In this document: in pieces, positions 33,501 to 42,043 of the stretch
Layout of the letters: the number at the start of each line of letters is the position of its first letter
How positions within the stretch are numbered: position 1 is the stretch's first letter
Assembly: GCA_947624415.1 (NCBI GenBank)
Contig: CANQKH010000007.1
Location: 1 to 58,625, forward strand
Direction: 5' to 3'
DNA from: an uncultured Clostridia bacterium
GTDB taxonomy: Bacteria; Bacillota; Clostridia; Christensenellales; UBA1242
Length of the DNA stretch: 58,625 nt
The notes under the pieces: generated by a model
Databases searched by the model: none
What the model was told of the DNA's origin: nothing
The model's input: the letters and a program-made list of their open reading frames with translations, nothing else
Position numbers and translations under genes: made by a program

Positions 33501-33907
33501 GCAATTATCTCGAAGAGAATTTAACGTCAGGTTATTTTCCTTTAATAAACCTCGACATTCTTTTAAAAAACATTCTAATTATAAAAAAAGTAACATCAGG
33601 ATGTAAACTTGTAAAGGAAAGAGAATTTATTATGGAATGTTCACCAAGCGAAATAGACAAAACATTCTCCTGCGATTATGGTAATAAATTGATAGTTCAG
33701 GGCATAATAGACTTGTTCGCTGTTGGCGACCAATTAATTTTAATTGATTATAAATACTCATCACTTGATGCCTCTTCTCTTAAAGATAAGTATTCCCAAC
33801 AGATAAAATTATACAGTATGGCACTTGAAAAAGCGTTTGATAGAAAAGTGGATAAAAAATATCTTTTATCCCTTAAAGGCGGAGACCTTATTTTACTTGA
33901 TAAATAA
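30596..33907 (+). CDS. addA: AddA helicase-nuclease subunit
   Basis: This 1103-residue UvrD-type superfamily 1 helicase with a C-terminal nuclease domain has Walker A SASAGSGKTFVL near residues 20-31, Walker B YIFIDEYQDTN near 358, motif VI FYVAMTRAQNHLVI near 802 and nuclease motifs (IVQGIIDLF then LILIDYKYS) near 1035. It loads and unwinds DNA with 3'-5' polarity alongside AddB. The start is GTG at 30596 with GAGGAG upstream inside the addB end. It is slightly shorter than Bacillus AddA (about 1230 residues). Confidence 0.95.
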   Translation: MDLTKEQDAILKSKARKLVISASAGSGKTFVLIEKLIDLICNQNVSVDRLLVLTFTKVAAEEILSRLNSAILKQNQNAHLIDQLDSLPISDISTIDSFCEKIIKQNINKLNLDENFIILDEKSSKKLKRLAFLRTYQYFSLNNPQDFDEIYLSFKKNKDLIEESIYYLEEYLSSSEDQTLIDKLEKGIKDYDQKAVEYLQDYLSERIARLPSILQLLDGVKLTPAEGNLFNALEVFSHLNFKDDFFSLVNNIEALNPLPTLGGRHKEEIKRVFDLAKRNVKECFEISQEFKCLPSDYREKVELLPHSLISFYRHYKKLYTSLKEKRSSLDFADIEHLAKKLLDDDEIKKRLQDKYDYIFIDEYQDTNRLQESILKPIGEGGYFTCIGDIKQGIYGFRNASMEIMQEDIENFKKLKEGDALFLRGNFRTDNSILQFVNSIFVNLMTVKSVGIDYKKTSMLKGLKKFKKGDFPAVIVDVIRKSKENVLPFEDIYSVRDDILNNEKGDKREALTIVKRVEDFLGRRIYDSKAERYRLIKEEDISLLFRGRSNLMKEVASLLRTRGHQVIADLKEPLIEDNQIALLCALLKLTLNMEDDFSLSAVMCSPFGNFSIDELATLLYNHDKSLRDIVKNSNDEKIVKFRSMIEQLKFDIQIHGIIKALCRLFDKSFYYDYLKTLSNGREKLSNINSLYKMIRGSGLNNSVAGVINSLETLKISKENSEGGGNAITLTTIHSTKGLEYPIVILCDCGESFKKVYNKSYCLSKEFGLGCKICDFENMTRISTPAFLAGRLASKKREFIDELMIFYVAMTRAQNHLVIIGREEEKLTFDNIENQNSYLKLIFYALGENFTSQLFSQDKVVTKNMEFNVIDEVEVERNEEKEEKPRKDKFAKKKKEYLNFKYCGIEECALSFKNSVTGAMKLNDEKVLIVKSDEEDNDINRQQAILRGNAYHEALKILDFDKIDKKEDIDCNYLEENLTSGYFPLINLDILLKNILIIKKVTSGCKLVKEREFIMECSPSEIDKTFSCDYGNKLIVQGIIDLFAVGDQLILIDYKYSSLDASSLKDKYSQQIKLYSMALEKAFDRKVDKKYLLSLKGGDLILLDK

Positions 33908-33948
33908 ACGCAAAAAAATATTTAAAAAATTAAAAAAAATATCAATTT

Positions 33949-33976
33949 TTGTTAGTAAAAAAATTCATAGTATGAT
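33949..33976 (+). promoter_or_regulatory. Probable promoter of the 34005 gene
   Basis: TTGTTA at 33949-33954 and TATGAT at 33971-33976 are separated by 16 bp, within the AT-rich gap after addA. Confidence 0.5.
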
Positions 33977-34004
33977 ATACTAAATGTTGAAAAGGAGAAT
34001 TTTT

Positions 34005-36659
34005 ATGTGGTCAAATCTTTTAAATATAAGCGAATCACTAAGCAGATTCTTCGAACAACTCAAAGATGCAATTCATTTTGAAGGCTTTCTTGGAATTGCA
34101 CTTGGGGTCGAAGTCTTATTTATTTTGCTTTTTGCAATCAAGTCGATTTTCTCTTACGAGGCAAGACTAAAACGCATTCTTGACAAGTGTAATGCGTGGC
34201 TTTTCAGCCATAAAAAATTAGACTCAACAAATATTAAAGAGTTTAACACACTGGTTAAAAAAGGTCCAAAACGTTTTTCTTATTTTTGGCAACAATTTAT
34301 ATTAAATCGTGAAGGTGGTCCTACAGCGTATATGACAGAGGACAATATAATTGAAAAACCTCTCCGCACAAGCAGTTGGCAAAATAATGTAAAAAATTTA
34401 CAATTATTGACAGTCATTTGGTCGGTTGTTTCTCTTTTGTTGGGACTTGCGTCTTTCAGTGGAACAAACCTTTCTGTTCAAACTCTTATTATTGCATTTG
34501 TTTTGCCATCGGCAGTATTATTAGTGGGAACTATTGCAATATTGTTTATTAAGGGCAAAAGGGCATTGAACCTTGATGATATTTATCATCTTTATCACAT
34601 ATTTGCTCGTTTTGTAACTAATGCTTGTGATGAGTTGCCTCCTTATATTGATTTCGATTTACTTTTCAAACCAAAGGAAATTGAAAAAGGAAATGCTCAA
34701 ATTCGTGAATACTATGAAGAAAAGGCAAGACAGGCAAAAGAGGAATTTGAACAAGCACAAAAAGCAGAAGAAAATCAATTGGATTATAATTTCAGGGATG
34801 TTGGGGTTGATGGAGCCCTTCTTCTTGAAAGAGCAATGAAAGAAAGTGAGATTTACATAACAACTAAGAATAACACATTGGCTCAAATTGCCAAATTTGA
34901 GGCAGAAAGGGATGCTTTGAAACGTAACTATGAAACAGTTCAAATGGATTTACAAAGAAAGTTGCAGGCATCTAAGGAAAACATTCAAAGCCTTATTGAA
35001 CAACAGTCCACCACAACAAACAGATTTGAAGTTGGACGTTTAAGAGACAGACAAGATAAGGAAATCAAGAAGCAAGAAGAATTGCAAAAAGATTACGACA
35101 AAGAGGAAAGAAATTTCTTGAAATCTGATTCAGAAATCGAAGAGCAAATCAAGGCTTTAAGCGATACAATGGTTAAATCGCTTGACCAAGCAGAAAAAGG
35201 AATGACTGCAGAATATCAATCATTCTTCAAAAAAGTTATGAAATCTGCTTATGCAGTTGCAGAGGGCAAAGTTGCTGCAGAAAAGAAAGCACTCGAAGAT
35301 AACAAAAATGAGACAGAACAAGAATTAATAAGTGTTCAAACTCAAATCAAGAGATTGCTTGACGAGAATATAACTTTAAGAGCAAAGATAGATGAATTGT
35401 CAGAGCAACTTCAACAAAAGACTGAGCAGGTTGCAGCCGAACAAGAGAAAAATGCTCAAAAAAATGAAGGAACTTATGACGAGAACGGAAACTTCGTTTA
35501 TAGTGATGGCTCATATCATGATACAAAAGGCTTCTTCCATGATGTAGATGGCAGAGTTTATGATATGAATGGCAGACTGGTTATTGAAAACGAAAAAATT
35601 ACTGAAGAAGAAATAAATGCTGAAAAACTTAAAAATGAAATGTTAGATTCATTTGGTTCTGTTGCCATGGAAGAGGGTGAACAGGAAATGCCAAGCGAGG
35701 TTGAAGAAGAAATACAAGAAAATCTCGAACAGGCAAATTATGATGATACAGAATACAACAATTACACTGAAGAGGTAACTGAACAACCATATACATTTGA
35801 AACAGAGGAAAATGTTGAGCCTGAACAAGCGGTTGAACAAGTTGAAGAGGAAAATGTAACTGGTGAACAGGTTGAAGAGCCAGAAGTAGTAGAAACAAAC
35901 GAAGAGCCAGAAAGGGTTGAGACAAATGAGGATGCCCAACAAGAAGTTGTAACTCCTGAGAATGAAAATGTTGAAGGAGAGGACGTAATTGAAACGGTAG
36001 AAAGTTTTGATGACCTCGAAGAAAATCCACAAGGTGAAGTTGTAGAGGAAGAACAAAAGTCAGAGACCGTTGAGGAAAGGGAAGAACAAGTTGAAGAAGA
36101 TGCTGGCGAGGGAGAGGACGCTGAACAAGTTGAAGAGGAAACAGGAGAAGAAGGCGTCGAGGATGAACCTGAAGAGGAAGTTGAAGAGCCTGCTCAAGAG
36201 AAAAAGCCAAGAACACCAAGAAAAAGGACAACTTCAACTGCTAAAAAGCCAACACAAAGAAAGAAAAGGGCAAAACCTAGAAAACTTGTAAAAAAAGATG
36301 ATGAAGAAGAGCTTCAATCTACAGAGCCAAAAAAGAGGGGACGTCCAAGGAAGAATGCTGAGCCAAATAATGAAGATGCTATAAATAATATAAACAATCT
36401 CATAAGCGAGGAAGAGGCAAAACTCGAAAATATGAAGAATCAACTTTCACAAGACATTGACAGTGCAATAGATGGAAATGTTGATTTGGAAAGAGAGAAA
36501 AATGAACTTGTTGAGGCCGTTGAAGCATTAAAACAACAAGCAGATGCAATAAAAAACGGCGACAACAATGAAGATTTGGCAGCAGTAAATAAACGTCTTG
36601 AAGATTTGATTAATGAAATTTCAAATTTAAATAATAATGGGACGCCTGAAGAAAATTAA
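34005..36659 (+). CDS. Large membrane coiled-coil protein with acidic and AT-hook-like tracts
   Basis: This 884-residue protein has, in order: one membrane helix near 27-46, a cytoplasmic loop, two more helices near 130-185, a long coiled coil about 220-480 rich in Glu/Gln/Lys, a short Gly/Asp/Tyr repeat segment (DENGNFVYSDGSYHD), a Glu-rich acidic tract about 545-725, then a Lys/Arg/Pro/Thr tract with histone H1-like TPRKRTTSTAKKPTQRKKR near 738 and KKRGRPRKN near 772, which contains the RGRP core of an AT-hook. A final helical region follows. A membrane-to-nucleoid tether is a reasonable guess; I recognise no family. The ATG at 34005 follows AAGGAG. Confidence 0.8.
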   Translation: MWSNLLNISESLSRFFEQLKDAIHFEGFLGIALGVEVLFILLFAIKSIFSYEARLKRILDKCNAWLFSHKKLDSTNIKEFNTLVKKGPKRFSYFWQQFILNREGGPTAYMTEDNIIEKPLRTSSWQNNVKNLQLLTVIWSVVSLLLGLASFSGTNLSVQTLIIAFVLPSAVLLVGTIAILFIKGKRALNLDDIYHLYHIFARFVTNACDELPPYIDFDLLFKPKEIEKGNAQIREYYEEKARQAKEEFEQAQKAEENQLDYNFRDVGVDGALLLERAMKESEIYITTKNNTLAQIAKFEAERDALKRNYETVQMDLQRKLQASKENIQSLIEQQSTTTNRFEVGRLRDRQDKEIKKQEELQKDYDKEERNFLKSDSEIEEQIKALSDTMVKSLDQAEKGMTAEYQSFFKKVMKSAYAVAEGKVAAEKKALEDNKNETEQELISVQTQIKRLLDENITLRAKIDELSEQLQQKTEQVAAEQEKNAQKNEGTYDENGNFVYSDGSYHDTKGFFHDVDGRVYDMNGRLVIENEKITEEEINAEKLKNEMLDSFGSVAMEEGEQEMPSEVEEEIQENLEQANYDDTEYNNYTEEVTEQPYTFETEENVEPEQAVEQVEEENVTGEQVEEPEVVETNEEPERVETNEDAQQEVVTPENENVEGEDVIETVESFDDLEENPQGEVVEEEQKSETVEEREEQVEEDAGEGEDAEQVEEETGEEGVEDEPEEEVEEPAQEKKPRTPRKRTTSTAKKPTQRKKRAKPRKLVKKDDEEELQSTEPKKRGRPRKNAEPNNEDAINNINNLISEEEAKLENMKNQLSQDIDSAIDGNVDLEREKNELVEAVEALKQQADAIKNGDNNEDLAAVNKRLEDLINEISNLNNNGTPEEN

Positions 36660-36660
36660 T

Positions 36661-36698
36661 AAAAGGGACTGATAGTATACATATCAGTCCTTTTATAT
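36661..36698. terminator. Bidirectional terminator
   Basis: AAAAGGGACTGATA pairs with TATCAGTCCTTTT between convergent genes. Confidence 0.9.
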
Positions 36699-36714
36699 TA
36701 AACAAAATAATATT

Positions 36715-37278
36715 TTATCTTCCACGAAGAAGATTTTGCATTAGTTGAAGTTGATTTGATTGGTTTATAACAATATTTTCAGCAAGTGTTTTGAGTGAGC
36801 CACATATTTCAAATTTTAAAACATTTTTTGACATATTGATTGCTCCTTCATGATGAGGTATCATTTCAGAAAGGAAGTCAACATTAAGGTTGTTTGTTGT
36901 TGGAGCACCATTCATTTTTCTAATCATAGTGTCAAAGATTGCCAAAAATTCACGCTGATAAAGATTAACGTCAACATCGTTGTTTTCACAATTTGAACAT
37001 TCTTCCAACATTTTTTTCATATTTTCAATGTCTTTTGTTTGGTCTGAAATTATATTTTTCGCAAGATTTTCAATTGCTGTATCTGTAGTGTATTTAAGTA
37101 TGTTTTCACTCATTTTTATTGCCGCTTCATGGTGTGGAATCATTTGTTGAATAAAGGTTGAAGATATGCTTGAAGAGGGTTCAACCTCTTTCATTTTGTT
37201 TGACATTTCGTCAAGAATTTTATAAAAAGTATCTATGTATTCCTTAGTGTTATCACTTAATTTTTGGACTAAATTCAT
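36715..37278 (-). CDS. Tandem DUF305 protein
   Basis: This 187-residue protein carries two copies of the DUF305 helical-hairpin motif: FIQQMIPHHEAAIKMSENIL near residues 43-62 and FLSEMIPHHEGAINMSKNVL near 131-150, each followed by a helix rich in Asn, Ile and Gln. The paired histidines resemble metal-binding residues of the ferritin-like DUF305 fold, which is linked to copper or other metal handling in some bacteria. There is no signal peptide, although many DUF305 proteins are exported. The start follows GGGAGG. It is the only gene on its transcript. Confidence 0.85.
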   Translation of the reverse strand: MNLVQKLSDNTKEYIDTFYKILDEMSNKMKEVEPSSSISSTFIQQMIPHHEAAIKMSENILKYTTDTAIENLAKNIISDQTKDIENMKKMLEECSNCENNDVDVNLYQREFLAIFDTMIRKMNGAPTTNNLNVDFLSEMIPHHEGAINMSKNVLKFEICGSLKTLAENIVINQSNQLQLMQNLLRGR

Positions 37279-37322
37279 ATTTTCCTCCCATATTCTATTT
37301 ATGCGTAAAAGAAAAATATGTG

Positions 37323-37356
37323 AAAAAAAATGACATTGTTTAAAGATGTCATTTTT
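37323..37356 (-). terminator. Terminator of the 37412 membrane gene
   Basis: ATGACAT pairs with ATGTCAT and has A/T runs outside; on the minus strand it follows the gene at 37412-37822. Confidence 0.75.
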
Positions 37357-37411
37357 TCAATAATTTTAATTTTATATTTTTCTCTTATGGCAAAGTTTGG
37401 TAAAATTAATT

Positions 37412-37822
37412 TTACAAAATTGATGGGAATAGAGTTAGAGCAATACCAATAAATACAATTGAGGCGAGAAGTAATGAGTTAAGCACAAGGAAAATAATGC
37501 TGGTAACTTTGTTTGCTTTTTTTGTTGATTTTACGCCAGCAGCCCCCATACAAACTCCTATAATTGACAGAACAACTGTTGGAATATAAGTAACCCAGCC
37601 CAGCGTAACTACATAAAGAATAAAACCTATTGCAGCACCTGTTTTATCATTTGCTAAAAAGATTGAGAAAACGTAAAACGCTGTAACCGCAAAGAAACAA
37701 ATACCCACTGCAAACATAACGATTGCAGTTACCATAAAACCAGTCCTTTTATTTTCAACAGGTTTGCGTGGTTGCTCTTGTTGGTGGTTACTAAGGTCTG
37801 GCATAATGATTTCCTCGTCCAT
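37412..37822 (-). CDS. Small membrane protein
   Basis: This 136-residue protein has a hydrophilic N terminus (about 27 residues, Gln/Pro-rich) followed by three hydrophobic segments near 30-52, 62-95 and 108-133. The GVKSTKKANKVTSII linker before the last helix recalls small DUF4190-like membrane proteins, whose role is unknown. The start follows TAGGAGG. It is divergent from the YugP-like gene. Confidence 0.75.
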   Translation of the reverse strand: MDEEIIMPDLSNHQQEQPRKPVENKRTGFMVTAIVMFAVGICFFAVTAFYVFSIFLANDKTGAAIGFILYVVTLGWVTYIPTVVLSIIGVCMGAAGVKSTKKANKVTSIIFLVLNSLLLASIVFIGIALTLFPSIL

Positions 37823-37889
37823 TTTAACCTCCTATAGATTTAATATATAATATTTTTTCCTCCTTTGTCAAATAATATTATGAAAATAT

Positions 37890-37918
37890 TTGACTTTTTT
37901 ATTAAAATATAACATAAT
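37890..37918 (+). promoter_or_regulatory. Promoter of the YugP-like gene
   Basis: TTGACT at 37890-37895 and CATAAT at 37913-37918 are separated by 17 bp. Confidence 0.65.
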
Positions 37919-37932
37919 CTTAATATGGAGGT

Positions 37933-38703
37933 ATGAAAATGGGGATAATAGTGATATTGCTAATAGTAGTTTCTGTAGCTATTGGGGTATTGGCAGTTAT
38001 GTCATTAGTTACACGATTATTTTTGTTTTTTAAGTATCATCAACTAAATCACATGGAAAGTGCAACAAATTTGAATGCGACGGAGTTGGCGCGTAAGGTG
38101 CTTGATGCAAATGGGTTGACAGATGTCAAGGTTGAGAAAGTTGGTTTTTTCAGGATGTTGTTTTTTGGAAACCATTACAGCGTAATGAAGAAAACAATAT
38201 TTTTAAGGAAAAACATTGTTGATAAAAACTCAATAACAGCACTAGGAATTTCATTGCAAAAGGTTGGACTTGCAATTCAGCATCATAATAAGGCTAAGGG
38301 GTTCAAGGCAAAATACGTGTTTACTTTAATGTCATATTTCAGCCCTGTAATCTTCTATTTCTTGGTTGCAGTCGGTCTTATAATTGATTTCATCACAAGT
38401 TTTGCAGGCTTCTTGGGAGCACCATTAACATTCTTGTTCCTAATAATAGGAATTGTTTATTATATAGTTGTTTTGTTTGCTTTATTGTTTACAATAAAGG
38501 TGGACAAACGCGCAAATATAATGACAATGGATATGGTTCGAAAAGCAAATTTACTATCTGAAGAGGATGCAAAAAATTTGGAAACACTTTTGAATTCATA
38601 TATATGGGCAAATATAATAGACTTTGTAATTTCAATTTTGAGGATTATTCAACTATTCTTAAAATTAGTTTTGAATGTTGCAAAATTTAAAAAAGCAAAT
38701 TAA
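37933..38703 (+). CDS. YugP-like membrane protein lacking the zinc-protease motif
   Basis: This 256-residue protein has the topology of YugP-type membrane zinc peptidases: an N-terminal helix, a LNATELARKVLDANGLTDVKV segment like the family's ARxxLDxxGL motif, an ITALGISLQKVGLAIQHHNKA segment, then three or four helices. In active relatives the second segment reads AAHEAGHAIQH. Here the HExxH positions are Q, K and L, and the later ligand position (TIKVDKRA against the family's PVEFNAS) is also changed. So the fold looks kept while the zinc site is gone, a pseudo-peptidase. It has its own promoter and terminator. Confidence 0.75.
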   Translation: MKMGIIVILLIVVSVAIGVLAVMSLVTRLFLFFKYHQLNHMESATNLNATELARKVLDANGLTDVKVEKVGFFRMLFFGNHYSVMKKTIFLRKNIVDKNSITALGISLQKVGLAIQHHNKAKGFKAKYVFTLMSYFSPVIFYFLVAVGLIIDFITSFAGFLGAPLTFLFLIIGIVYYIVVLFALLFTIKVDKRANIMTMDMVRKANLLSEEDAKNLETLLNSYIWANIIDFVISILRIIQLFLKLVLNVAKFKKAN

Positions 38704-38728
38704 AAGCAGTGTTTAACTGCTTTTTTGT
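38702..38728 (+). terminator. Intrinsic terminator after the YugP-like gene
   Basis: AAAAGCAGT pairs with ACTGCTTTT and is followed by a T-run. Confidence 0.9.
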
Positions 38729-38840
38729 TAAAAAACTAATGAAAAATTTTTATTTTAATTTATTATAACAAAAAGGAATTTATTTATAAAATAACAATAT
38801 TTTTTAAACATTTTATTTGACCATTATAAGGGGAGAAAAA

Positions 38841-38861
38841 ATGTTTTTAAATTTAGAATAA
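38841..38861 (+). CDS. Six-codon mini-ORF ending in an LE-tail-like sequence
   Basis: A strong AAGGGGAG site 4 to 5 nt before ATG opens MFLNLE and a stop. The last four residues resemble the LE tail (compare YVNLE and YINLE). It lies in the spoIIP upstream region. It could be a family member reduced by internal deletion to start plus tail, a leader peptide for spoIIP, or chance. Confidence 0.35.
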   Translation: MFLNLE

Positions 38862-38889
38862 AAAATAATAAATTTTACATAATAAATGT

Positions 38890-39990
38890 ATGAAAAAATT
38901 ATTTTTTATAATATCAATTATATTTATTTTCCCATTAATTAATTTTACTGGAATTTCATGGGCAATTGATGGCGATGTTCTTGAAAATTATGTTGTATAT
39001 AATGACAAAGGAGAAGTTATATGTGAAAGAAGTTCTGTTGATGTTGGGGACAGTTTTATAACCAGCGATTTTGTGGAATATGAAATAGCACGAGTTGAAA
39101 ATCACAAAGCATATGCTGTGTTTGTCAAAAAACATTATAAACCGCAAATAAAACCAAAGGACGATTTAGCAAAAAGAAAGTCTGCCAAGCGTGGGGAACT
39201 TAAAAAGAAAATATGTTTGTATATGACTCATAATGATGAAAGTTATCGTCCAAGCGATGGCTATGACAGTGTTTACGGTGAGGGTGGTATACATGACGTT
39301 GCAAAAAGATTTAAATCAGATTTGGAAGATAAGGGAATTAATGTTGTGCTTGATGAAACTTTACACATTCCTCATAATAGTTCTGCATATTCACGTTCAT
39401 TAAAAACGGCAAACCGATTACTTGAAGAAGAGAGACCCGATGCAATGTTTGACGTTCATCGAGATGGGGTAAGCAAAAGTTATTACTATGTCAATAATGG
39501 TCAGGAGGAGTTTTCCAAGATAAGAATTGTTGTGGGGAAGGCAAATCCCAACTTTGAGGAAAATTATCAATTTGCACAAAGTGTATTTGCTCTTGGCAAT
39601 GAAATGTATCCCTCACTTTTTTCTGATATATATTTAGGAAAGGGAAGTTATAATCAATCATTGCAGCCTACAGACCTATTATTTGAAATGGGCACATATT
39701 TAATTGAAAAGGAATTTGTATATAATTCTTTGCCAAAACTTGCAAATGTTGTTGATACAATACTTTATGCAAGCGAGATTGATGAAGAAGGAAATATTGA
39801 GGTTGAATCGCAAGCGACAAATGATAATATGGTAAGTGTAATACCATCTTTGCAAGATAAAGAGGATAATTTAACCAGCCAAAAGAAGGGTGGATGGATT
39901 TGGGCAATGATAACATCATTCTTAATGCTTGGCATTTTAGTAGTTGGGGGATATTTCTTATATAAAAAGAGTAAACCTCAAGATAAATAA
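38890..39990 (+). CDS. spoIIP: Stage II sporulation protein P
   Basis: This 366-residue protein has a signal/anchor at 1-25 and the SpoIIP amidase/endopeptidase core: ICLYMTHNDESYRPSDG near residue 107, GEGGIHDVAKRF near 131, DVHRDG near 188 and later QSLQPTDLLFEMG, which carries the zinc-site residues. SpoIIP degrades peptidoglycan with SpoIID during engulfment. Unusually it also has a C-terminal membrane helix near 335-360 followed by KKSKPQDK. An RBS before the ATG at 38890 is weak. Confidence 0.92.
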   Translation: MKKLFFIISIIFIFPLINFTGISWAIDGDVLENYVVYNDKGEVICERSSVDVGDSFITSDFVEYEIARVENHKAYAVFVKKHYKPQIKPKDDLAKRKSAKRGELKKKICLYMTHNDESYRPSDGYDSVYGEGGIHDVAKRFKSDLEDKGINVVLDETLHIPHNSSAYSRSLKTANRLLEEERPDAMFDVHRDGVSKSYYYVNNGQEEFSKIRIVVGKANPNFEENYQFAQSVFALGNEMYPSLFSDIYLGKGSYNQSLQPTDLLFEMGTYLIEKEFVYNSLPKLANVVDTILYASEIDEEGNIEVESQATNDNMVSVIPSLQDKEDNLTSQKKGGWIWAMITSFLMLGILVVGGYFLYKKSKPQDK

Positions 39991-40064
39991 AAAAAGTATT
40001 ATCACACAATCTTAAATTTTGCATAAATTGTAATATGCTTTTAAGCATTTACAAAGGGGAAGAT

Positions 40065-41873
40065 ATGTGTGGAATATATGGTTACATAGGTGAAAAAAGT
40101 GTTGAGGAAGTAATGAAAGGAATCAAACGACTTGAATATCGAGGCTATGATTCAGCAGGAATTGCATTTCAAAGCGGAGAGAAACTCAACGAAGATGAAA
40201 ACACAACAAACGGAGAAAATATAACTGTAATTAAGAATAAGGGTGAGATTTCCAATTTAGAACGGATAGTATTAAATAAGAATTTAAAATCAAACGTGTC
40301 AATTGGGCATACAAGATGGGCGACTCACGGAGAGCCAAGTATAAAAAATTCTCATCCGCATTTAAGTGGTGATGGAAGATGGGCGATTGTCCATAATGGA
40401 ATAATAGAAAATTATCTTGATTTAAAAGAAGATTTGGGCTTGCAAGTTGAAAGTGAAACTGATACTGAGGTTGTAGCCCTCCTTCTCGAAAAATATTACA
40501 ATGGAAATGTATTGTCTACAATCAAAAATGTTTGTGAAAAATTGAATGGAAGTTACGCGTTTGCAATAATAACTTCTCATAGTCCAAACAAGATTTTTGT
40601 TGCCAAGCGTAACAGCCCTGTTGTCGTAGGATATGGGAAAAGATATGGGGTTGTTTGCTCTGACATTAATAGTATAAAAGGAGCAAATATTTATGTTTTA
40701 GAAAATGAGCAATACGCAGTTATTGAGAGAGGGAAAATAAATATTTTTGATAAAAATTTGATGGCAATAAATACAAGCGAGTTGGGAGTTGTAAAAAAAG
40801 TGGAAGGAGGCAAACTGGGGGATTATTCTCACTATATGCTAAAAGAAATTGACGAAATTCCTACTGCAATAAAAAGAACGGTAAATTTATATAATAATAT
40901 TGATACTTTAAATGACGCTTTGCACAAGTTGAAATTTAAAAATATTTTGATAATAGGATGCGGAACGGCTTATCATGCTGGTTTAATTGGGAAAAGATTA
41001 TTTGAAGAGGAAGGTATACATTGTGAATGCGAGATTGCCTCAGAATTTAGATATAAACCATTTGTAGACAAAAAAAACACGCTTGCTATTTTTGTAAGCC
41101 AGAGCGGTGAAACTGCAGATACAATAAATGCTTTGAAACTTTGCAAACAAAAGGGATTAAAGACGCTTGCAATAACAAACGTTAGGAATAGTTCAATAAC
41201 ATTTGTTGCCGACTATTGTATTTACACTTGTGCTGGCAGCGAAATTGGTGTGGCAAGCACAAAAGCCTATAATTGTCAACTGGCTATATTTCATATTTTG
41301 TCGAAATACTTTAATTATATTAAAAATGGTGATAGCAAGATGTTCTATGATGAGATAAAAAACTTAAAGAGCATTGCCACCTTAATAAGGAACAATGAAA
41401 TAAAACCAATTTGCCGTCATATAGCACAAAAAATATACAAATCAAAGAGTATATATATGATTGGAAGAGGATTGGATTATAGTATTGCGGCAGAAGCCTC
41501 ATTAAAGTTAAAGGAAATTTCCTATATTCATTGTGAGGCTTATCCAGCAGGAGAATTGAAACATGGCACAATATCATTGATAGACAAAAATACCTTTGTG
41601 TTTGCCTTTGTTACTCAAGAAAAAATAAAAGATAAAACATTTAGCAATATAAATGAGGTGGTTGCACGAGAGGGGAAAATAATTTTATTTTCACCATTTG
41701 ATAATTCAAATAAAAAGGTTGTCGAGGAGATAAAAGTCCCAAAAATTAAAGAAAGATATTATCCTTTATTTATAATTAATTATTTACAACTTATATCCTA
41801 TTATACAGCACTTTTACTTGGCAACAATCCTGACAAGCCACGTTCTCTTGCAAAGTCAGTTACAGTTGAATAG
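40065..41873 (+). CDS. glmS: Glutamine-fructose-6-phosphate aminotransferase (GlmS)
   Basis: This 602-residue protein starts MCGIYGYIGEK, with Cys2 as the N-terminal nucleophile of the glutaminase domain. Motifs include RRLEYRGYDSAGI-like KRLEYRGYDSAGI, GHTRWATHGEPS near 85 and HNGIIENY near 117. Two SIS sugar-isomerase domains follow (IIGCGTAYHAG near 297; IGRGLDYSIAAEASLKLKE near 467) and the end is LAKSVTVE. The enzyme makes glucosamine-6-phosphate for cell-wall synthesis. The ATG at 40065 follows AGGGGAAG. Only 74 bp separate it from spoIIP, too little for a glmS ribozyme. Confidence 0.97.
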   Translation: MCGIYGYIGEKSVEEVMKGIKRLEYRGYDSAGIAFQSGEKLNEDENTTNGENITVIKNKGEISNLERIVLNKNLKSNVSIGHTRWATHGEPSIKNSHPHLSGDGRWAIVHNGIIENYLDLKEDLGLQVESETDTEVVALLLEKYYNGNVLSTIKNVCEKLNGSYAFAIITSHSPNKIFVAKRNSPVVVGYGKRYGVVCSDINSIKGANIYVLENEQYAVIERGKINIFDKNLMAINTSELGVVKKVEGGKLGDYSHYMLKEIDEIPTAIKRTVNLYNNIDTLNDALHKLKFKNILIIGCGTAYHAGLIGKRLFEEEGIHCECEIASEFRYKPFVDKKNTLAIFVSQSGETADTINALKLCKQKGLKTLAITNVRNSSITFVADYCIYTCAGSEIGVASTKAYNCQLAIFHILSKYFNYIKNGDSKMFYDEIKNLKSIATLIRNNEIKPICRHIAQKIYKSKSIYMIGRGLDYSIAAEASLKLKEISYIHCEAYPAGELKHGTISLIDKNTFVFAFVTQEKIKDKTFSNINEVVAREGKIILFSPFDNSNKKVVEEIKVPKIKERYYPLFIINYLQLISYYTALLLGNNPDKPRSLAKSVTVE

Positions 41874-41902
41874 CAATCAAAAAAAAGATTGCTATTTTTT
41901 TA
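41868..41902 (+). terminator. Intrinsic terminator of glmS
   Basis: AATAGCAATC overlaps the stop codon, pairs with GATTGCTATT around an A-rich loop and is followed by a T-run. Confidence 0.9.
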
Positions 41903-41990
41903 AACTTAAATAATTTATCACTATATCTTTGCGTGCCTAAAAAAGAAAATTGCAGATGTCAAGGATGCAAATTATTTTTTGTTAAAAATT

Positions 41991-42021
41991 TGTTGACATG
42001 ACAACAAAAATATGCTAAAAT
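41991..42021 (+). promoter_or_regulatory. Promoter with palindromic operator of the marR-degV pair
   Basis: TTGACA at 41993-41998 and TAAAAT at 42016-42021 are separated by 17 bp. The -35 lies within the near-palindrome TGTTGACATGACAACA (41991-42006), typical of a MarR-family operator for autorepression. Confidence 0.7.
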
Positions 42022-42043
42022 GCAATTCGGTTAAGGAGAAGAT

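Noticed and set aside
33949-36659. Glu-rich tract of the coiled-coil protein as a spurious low-complexity ORF
   Set aside because: The gene has a strong start, membrane helices, codon structure and a terminator, so it is real despite its composition.
39991-40064. A glmS ribozyme upstream of glmS
   Set aside because: The gap is only 74 bp and shows none of the expected pseudoknot core.
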